A DNA stretch of 64,000 nt, from positions 21,064,108-21,128,107 of the forward strand of contig LS997567.1 of assembly GCA_000469685.2 (NCBI GenBank). Direction: 5' to 3'. The position numbers and the translations under genes were made by a program. Below are positions 53,301-59,300 of the stretch, one piece after another. The first letter of the stretch is position 1. The number at the start of each line of letters is the position of its first letter. This DNA is from Haemonchus contortus. Lineage: Eukaryota > Nematoda > Chromadorea > Rhabditida > Trichostrongylidae. The notes under the pieces are model-generated. The model was not told the origin of the DNA. It made no database searches and worked only from the letters and a program-made list of their open reading frames with translations.

Positions 53301-56300
53301 CCAAATAAGCCTAGGTAGGGTAGGAGCAGCTGGGTGGCTGGGATGATTACCTCCTGCAAAAAAAACAAAAAAAGAAAGAAAACTTGCCCACCGCGGTGCT
53401 CTTTCCCTACGAAAGTCCTTGATATAACACGGCACGTCCGTGATATGACAAGGCATAACGCGTTTCATTGAGTTCATTTCTTGATATACCGACATTGTGA
53501 TAGGTGGCCCCCCAACTACATTTTCGCCGCTCATGTCATACTAATCGCTCAAACGAATGATTTTGAACCCCCCACACACTTATGTTTCTTTAGCATGCAA
53601 AGTGGTTGTGAAGCGAATATGTGTCGTGGAATTTTTTCCATCACTTTTTCTCTCTGAAAATCCTTCGTTTCATGCATACTATACAAGAAAGTCGCATAAG
53701 GGTGAAGGATAAAGTCTTTGGCGTTAATCACTCTTATTTTCATGATGCGCATCTACATTCGACTTCCATTCAGTATCGTTATGGCTTTTTTGAATGTGTG
53801 TTTGGCCTGTACAATAATCTGCAGTGGCCAGCCGATGTGCAAGTCAGTGGTTTCATCCTCCCAGACGAAATTGGAACCAACTAACCGGTTTCGGAGGGAT
53901 GGAAGGCTTGGTTGGCCTGGCGAGAATCGATCCGATCCTCGATCCGCGATTTTTCCGTGGCTGATAGTGCGCCACTTGCTACTACACAATTTCCGCCCAC
54001 AATATTGTATACATTGACGAATGGGTAAGAGTTTCTCATTGTGAAAGTGAAATGTGTGTTCATGCAAAGAACTTCTTAAAGGACAATTCAAGTATAAAAG
54101 GAATCCCCTTAGCATCATAAAGGACGAGGTCCTGTGGAAAGCTAAAATTTTGCTGATTAAAACCCGATCCATGGTTTCACTACTGCGGGACGTTGCCCTG
54201 GTCACTGTCGTAGACTGTCATTGAGAGCGCGGGAACCTCATTCCTTTCTTGTTCTATTACCTGTTCACATAGAACATCTTTCTAAACGATTCAGAGATCC
54301 GATCGGCGAAGCAAAAGAGCTGATCGAGGTCACCATCAGGAAACATCTCTAGCAATATTTCATCTACCTCCCTATTTCGAATGATAATTTCAACTTGGAG
54401 TACTCCCTTTGTCAGAAAGAGCAACTAGTTGAAAGAGTTACGGCTGCCCTGGAGGTAAGCATACATGCAAGGGATCGTAGACACTAATCGGTATCGATAA
54501 ATTCCCCTTAGTCAAAACTGGCTGACCAAGAGGCATTCGATTGTGTCTTGGTAGTGGTGTTGATTACTCTCCAAATGAAATAGTTAACTGTGGAAGCTTA
54601 CTCGAGCAAGAATAACGGATGAATGAAGCGAACACTTCCTAGTTCCACATTGTGAACTGACAACAGGTTTCTTATGATTAGCCACCAGCCGCTGCGACAC
54701 ATTTGAAGAGGGTTAATATGGATCTGCTCACGTCACCGAAATAGTTTTCTGAACTTCAGTGTTATTGCTTCTAACGTCCACAGAATTGCGTGAGAGCGTA
54801 GCAACTTCGCAGAACTTCGTGCTTTATGGGTCGCTATATCTAACGTACTCAGGTTCCTGCATGATATTATCATCCGTTGAAGAGTTTTCTCCAAAGCACT
54901 TTGCACAACAGTTTTCGTCGTGGTCGCACTGGATAATTGGCAAATTTGCGGGGTATTATGGGGCTTCAGTTCGTAGTCGTGCTCTCCACCGGTTGTAATC
55001 TATGTACTGCCGAGACCACATAGACTAGGAGAGACGCGTGCTCGAAATGATGTAACGGACAGTGTAATTGAAATTATGGTACACGAAAAGTAGCGATAGC
55101 TTAACACCTTTCTACTGAATTGAAACCTCATAAATGTTCCGTATTCCGTGCAAAGGTATCGTTCTCCAACCTCACCAGTTATGGTGTGCCACTCAATTGA
55201 ACTGCTGGATCCTGTGTAAAATTAGATGCTTAGTGCATCCGAAGTATTATCGTTTAATACTTCACAGTCTCCCTTTTCACGCGGAATAGTAGCGATGCTC
55301 ACGTCCGTTGGAAAATGCACAGGTATCACTCTAATTCACGTGAAGTTGAGTGTTTCTGCATAGACTGTATTCTCTACGTGGACGCATGATTTCATATGAG
55401 GGGTGAGCCAATTTGAGTCCAATTGCAATTACTTCACACCCTCCTCGCCCATCCACTGACTCGTCTGGGGGGTGACCTCTCTTAATTGGTTGGCTGCTGA
55501 CCTCTCTGTCAGTCAGCTAGCCTCACGTCTAACAGTATCGATTGTATGAGTGAGAAACTTCTTCACATTCAAAACATGAGAAATAAAATAAAGCGAAACA
55601 AAAATATGAAACGCATAAATAATAAAACAAAGGAATTGTGGAGGCTAAAATAATCATCGGAAATATTATAAGGAACGGGGAAAATGATCGCATTGTGTAA
55701 GCATTCAGCATTCATTCTCACAAGACGCCTGAAAGCAGAATAGTTAACAGAGTGACCTTTCTCACTTTTTTAACGCCTTGTATTTTTTTTCTTGATTACC
55801 GGCAGTAGGTCACTCGAAGGTATTTAAACATGTGGATGAAAGCATCATACCATCAAGATCATATCACCTCTGCAGTGTGTTTGTCATCGCATGAGCACGA
55901 TGTCTGACTTGTACTACTCCGAATTCGACCGCAGCTTCCTCTCCGGTAAACTCATGCCTAGCTGCTCCTGTTGCTTTCTTATTTCTACGAATCCCTATAT
56001 TTAGCTAGCCCACCACAATACACTGTACCACCTCTATTTCATGAATCTGCACCCCTTCCACCCCTTGCACCTCCTCATTCTGTTTCCTCGAGTGCTGTAG
56101 CTCCGAATTCCTTTTATTTACATTCAGCACCCGCAAGCATTGTGAGCTCTGTAAACCAAAGCCTTTTCCAAGACCCTAGGGGCAGCTACGGCTACTACAA
56201 ATCCGGGGCACACCCAAGTGCCAACATATGTTGGCAGGTAAGGCAGGAAAGGCAGGTAAGCAAAAGTGGGAAGCATGACGTACCAATATACCGGATTCCA

Positions 56301-59300
56301 GGCACAACACGTTCTCTAAGGTTCTACCGAAAGTACATAGGCAAAAACTATTTCAAAATGTGCAATAGTAATAATATTAACAATAAATATTATACTATTA
56401 TTAATAGTAACACAATAATAAAGACTTCAATCCATAAAATCAATATCAGTACACTGAGACTGCCAAAAAGGTCGCCAGCCAACCAATTAAGGGAGGTCAC
56501 CCCACAGGCGAGTGGTGGATTGGCGAGGAAGGTGCGAAGTAATTACAATTGGACACAAATACCGCCTCCCTCATATGAGCAGTAAGTGGGCCAGCTATAA
56601 TATAGTGGTAGTATAGCATATGTATATATAAACAGTCAGTTAGCCCGGCTAACGCCAGGCTTCCCTCCTTCTTTGGCAAAGTTGTAGTAATCGGGTAATT
56701 CTCCACTCCTTATCCGAAACAAATAATAATCCGATGTCGTTATCAATGAACCTTTTTCTTTACAGAGATATCATTAGTTGAGAACTCCAAAGAACTGGCG
56801 GTCGGCTAGGTCTCGTCGCAAATGATATCGAACAAAGGGATTCCACATTGAGTCACACACCTTGCTGGGCAGCGTTCGTAATCTAATATCAAGAAACGAA
56901 CAAAACTCATCTGCTTATCGCTTTGCCGCTAATGGGTCCCTGTCACTGCACTTTTGTCACCCTACTCGACCATCCCGTATTATTGAATGAAACATTCTGA
57001 ACAAACAAAGCTGCATCGTAGATAACGGAGGCATTAGGATTTTGACCGGTAGGTGACTCTTGCTTTCTCAGGGCCCTTATCTTCTCTTATCAGTGGACAT
57101 TGCTTCCCGTCACCGAGTATCTACCATATCCTATATCATATCCTTCACCACTTATTTAAATGTCGAGGTTCACTGTTAATACGGAAAGCTCTTACAAATT
57201 CAAACTCTTTCGGTCACGGGGCAGAAGTTATGAATTCCCGCGCAACCATTTCGGGCACGTCCCGCCCCCTGTAAGCGGAGTCCAGTCCTGTCACTTGTCA
57301 TAAGTGCTCCCGTCCTGCCTTCTGTATTCCTACCAAGTTTCAATGCATTAAGACCACGTAATCAGGAGTTACGGATTTGCCACCTAAAATTTCTATCGCG
57401 CGCTAAGCCCCCTGTGGGCGAAGTCCGGTCCTGCCACTTACCATACGTGTTCCCATTCTGCCTCCTGTATTCCTACCGAATTTTAACGCTCTAGGTCCAC
57501 TGGAACACCAGTAGTGAATTTCCGGTCAAACACACGCCGACACCTACACACAGACAAACATACCGTCAAACCCAAAGACACCCTCATCGAATTATATAGA
57601 AGGATCATTTGTTTTCGGAACTCGAAATTCGATAGAGCAGCAAAAGGGCGTGCAAACGATATTCAAATCGTGCCGATGTCCATGCCTTTGATTAGAAAAC
57701 TCGATTAGTCGCTGTTCAATGATGACCCATTGAAGGTTTAACTGGTAGGCATCCAAACCCTTTAATGGTACTCACTAATGTTGTCGAGTCATAATAACAC
57801 CATCATCGAATGTCTTTATGAATGCAGCTCCTTTTCTCTATACATCATTCAGTGAGTATCCATATTATTAGCGGTCGGATAAGTTCTTCCATGAATGATA
57901 GCAAAACAGAGAGAAACCGTGATCCTTCATTGAATCACAAACTTCGCTGGGTAGCGGTCGTACGCAAGAAGTGAACCAAACTTCATAATCAGTCCTTGTC
58001 GGTGCACTTGCCCTTCTTGTCGAATGAAACATATCAAAGAATCAAAGCTAGATCGTAAGTAACAAAGTCGCTAGGATTTGATTGGTGATTGGATCTTGTT
58101 CTCTGAGATCTCCTCTATCGTCAGTGTTCCCATCCTGCCCCCTCTACTCCTATTGATTTTGCTCTCCAAGCCCACGGGATCAGGAGTTATGGATTTATGG
58201 AGGAACGCCCTAGGGCCAAAGTGACAATTTTGGCGCAAACCCCGCCCCCTGTGGCCCGATCCTGCCACCCACCTTACTGTCCCCACCCTGCCTTGGGTAC
58301 TCCTACCAAATTTAAACTTTCGTGGTTAATAGGGACAGGAGTTATGGTTTTTCGCTGAAACATTTATCTCGCACAAACAGCACCCCCTGTAGGTGGAGTC
58401 CGGTTATATAAAGTATATAAAGTAAGGATAATATACTTAATATACTTGGTTATCCATCGGAAGATAACATAATTTCACTAGAGCAATTTTTAACTAGTGA
58501 ACAAATTGTTTCGATACAAAAAATAGATAGTATGTCAAAGCACACCATATCGAAGTTCTGAAAACTGAGGTACGAGCAGCTGAAATATTGACTCTTTTAC
58601 TGCATCGTCAGTCATTACGTTCACGGCACTCAGTGCCTATTGACTAGTTTGAAAAAAAAACGGTTTTAATGCATAGTTCTTGGTTGTATACACAACATAT
58701 ATTCATTAAACGTGCATTTTCCATAGTTATTCTGGCGATTTTGGCAAGTTTACATCAACACTGTGCGACAAGCTTTCTTAATTCTCACATATCGATACCA
58801 GTGGGATTTCAATATACTTTCTTATCAGCATCCAAATGCACTTGACATTTCAATTCCTTGATCGCACCGATTTAGAATCTCCCCTTTGAGTCTTGCCATA
58901 CTTTAAGCAATTGTTCAATACGCGCTGCTCGAAGTGCCTTTTCTTTCGAGTTTGAATTTTTTTCCGCTTTGCAGACCCCCCCCCCCCCCACCCACGTCTT
59001 GTCCATTTACAGGGTGCGCCATAATTACTTGCTCAAATATCCGCCGCTGTAAAATCGGTTAAACGATAGATTGAGCACTACTTTTTCTGCAACACTTTAT
59101 TTATATGAGTCATTATACACGGTCAATTCAAATCTCGAATATCCCTCCACGGGCTCAGACACAGGCCCTCAGACGTAAGGGGAAGTCGTCCACCGTGGCG
59201 CGAAGGTACTCCGGAGAAATTTCTTCCCATGCTCTGAGCAGGTCCCCTTCAGCTAATTAATTGAGTGGTGTTGCTCAAAGCAGGCCTTGCTCTTCAATAG

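Larger units (their letters stand above)
55392..56578. mobile_element. TIR element (~1.19 kb, ~118 bp TIRs) carrying exon-like sequence
   Basis: 55392-55510 and 56460-56578 are inverted copies, roughly 85% alike by eye, both starting 'tcatatgagg' and sharing 'ttaattggttggctg'. No transposase is inside. The interior has a TATA-like box, a start codon and two exon-like segments with a 59 bp intron. A target duplication is not obvious and the superfamily is unknown. Confidence 0.75.

Noticed and set aside
53753..54205. 150-codon minus-strand ORF
   Set aside because: It runs through the decayed SINE copy and shows no protein family features.
54295..54454. An additional ACC exon
   Set aside because: The sequence does not fit the ACC alignment; exon 14 already joins exon 15 with the expected residue count.
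55971..56585. A single 204-residue protein read straight through
   Set aside because: The frame starts inside an intron-like stretch and ends inside the right TIR. The spliced version stopping at 56237 is better supported.
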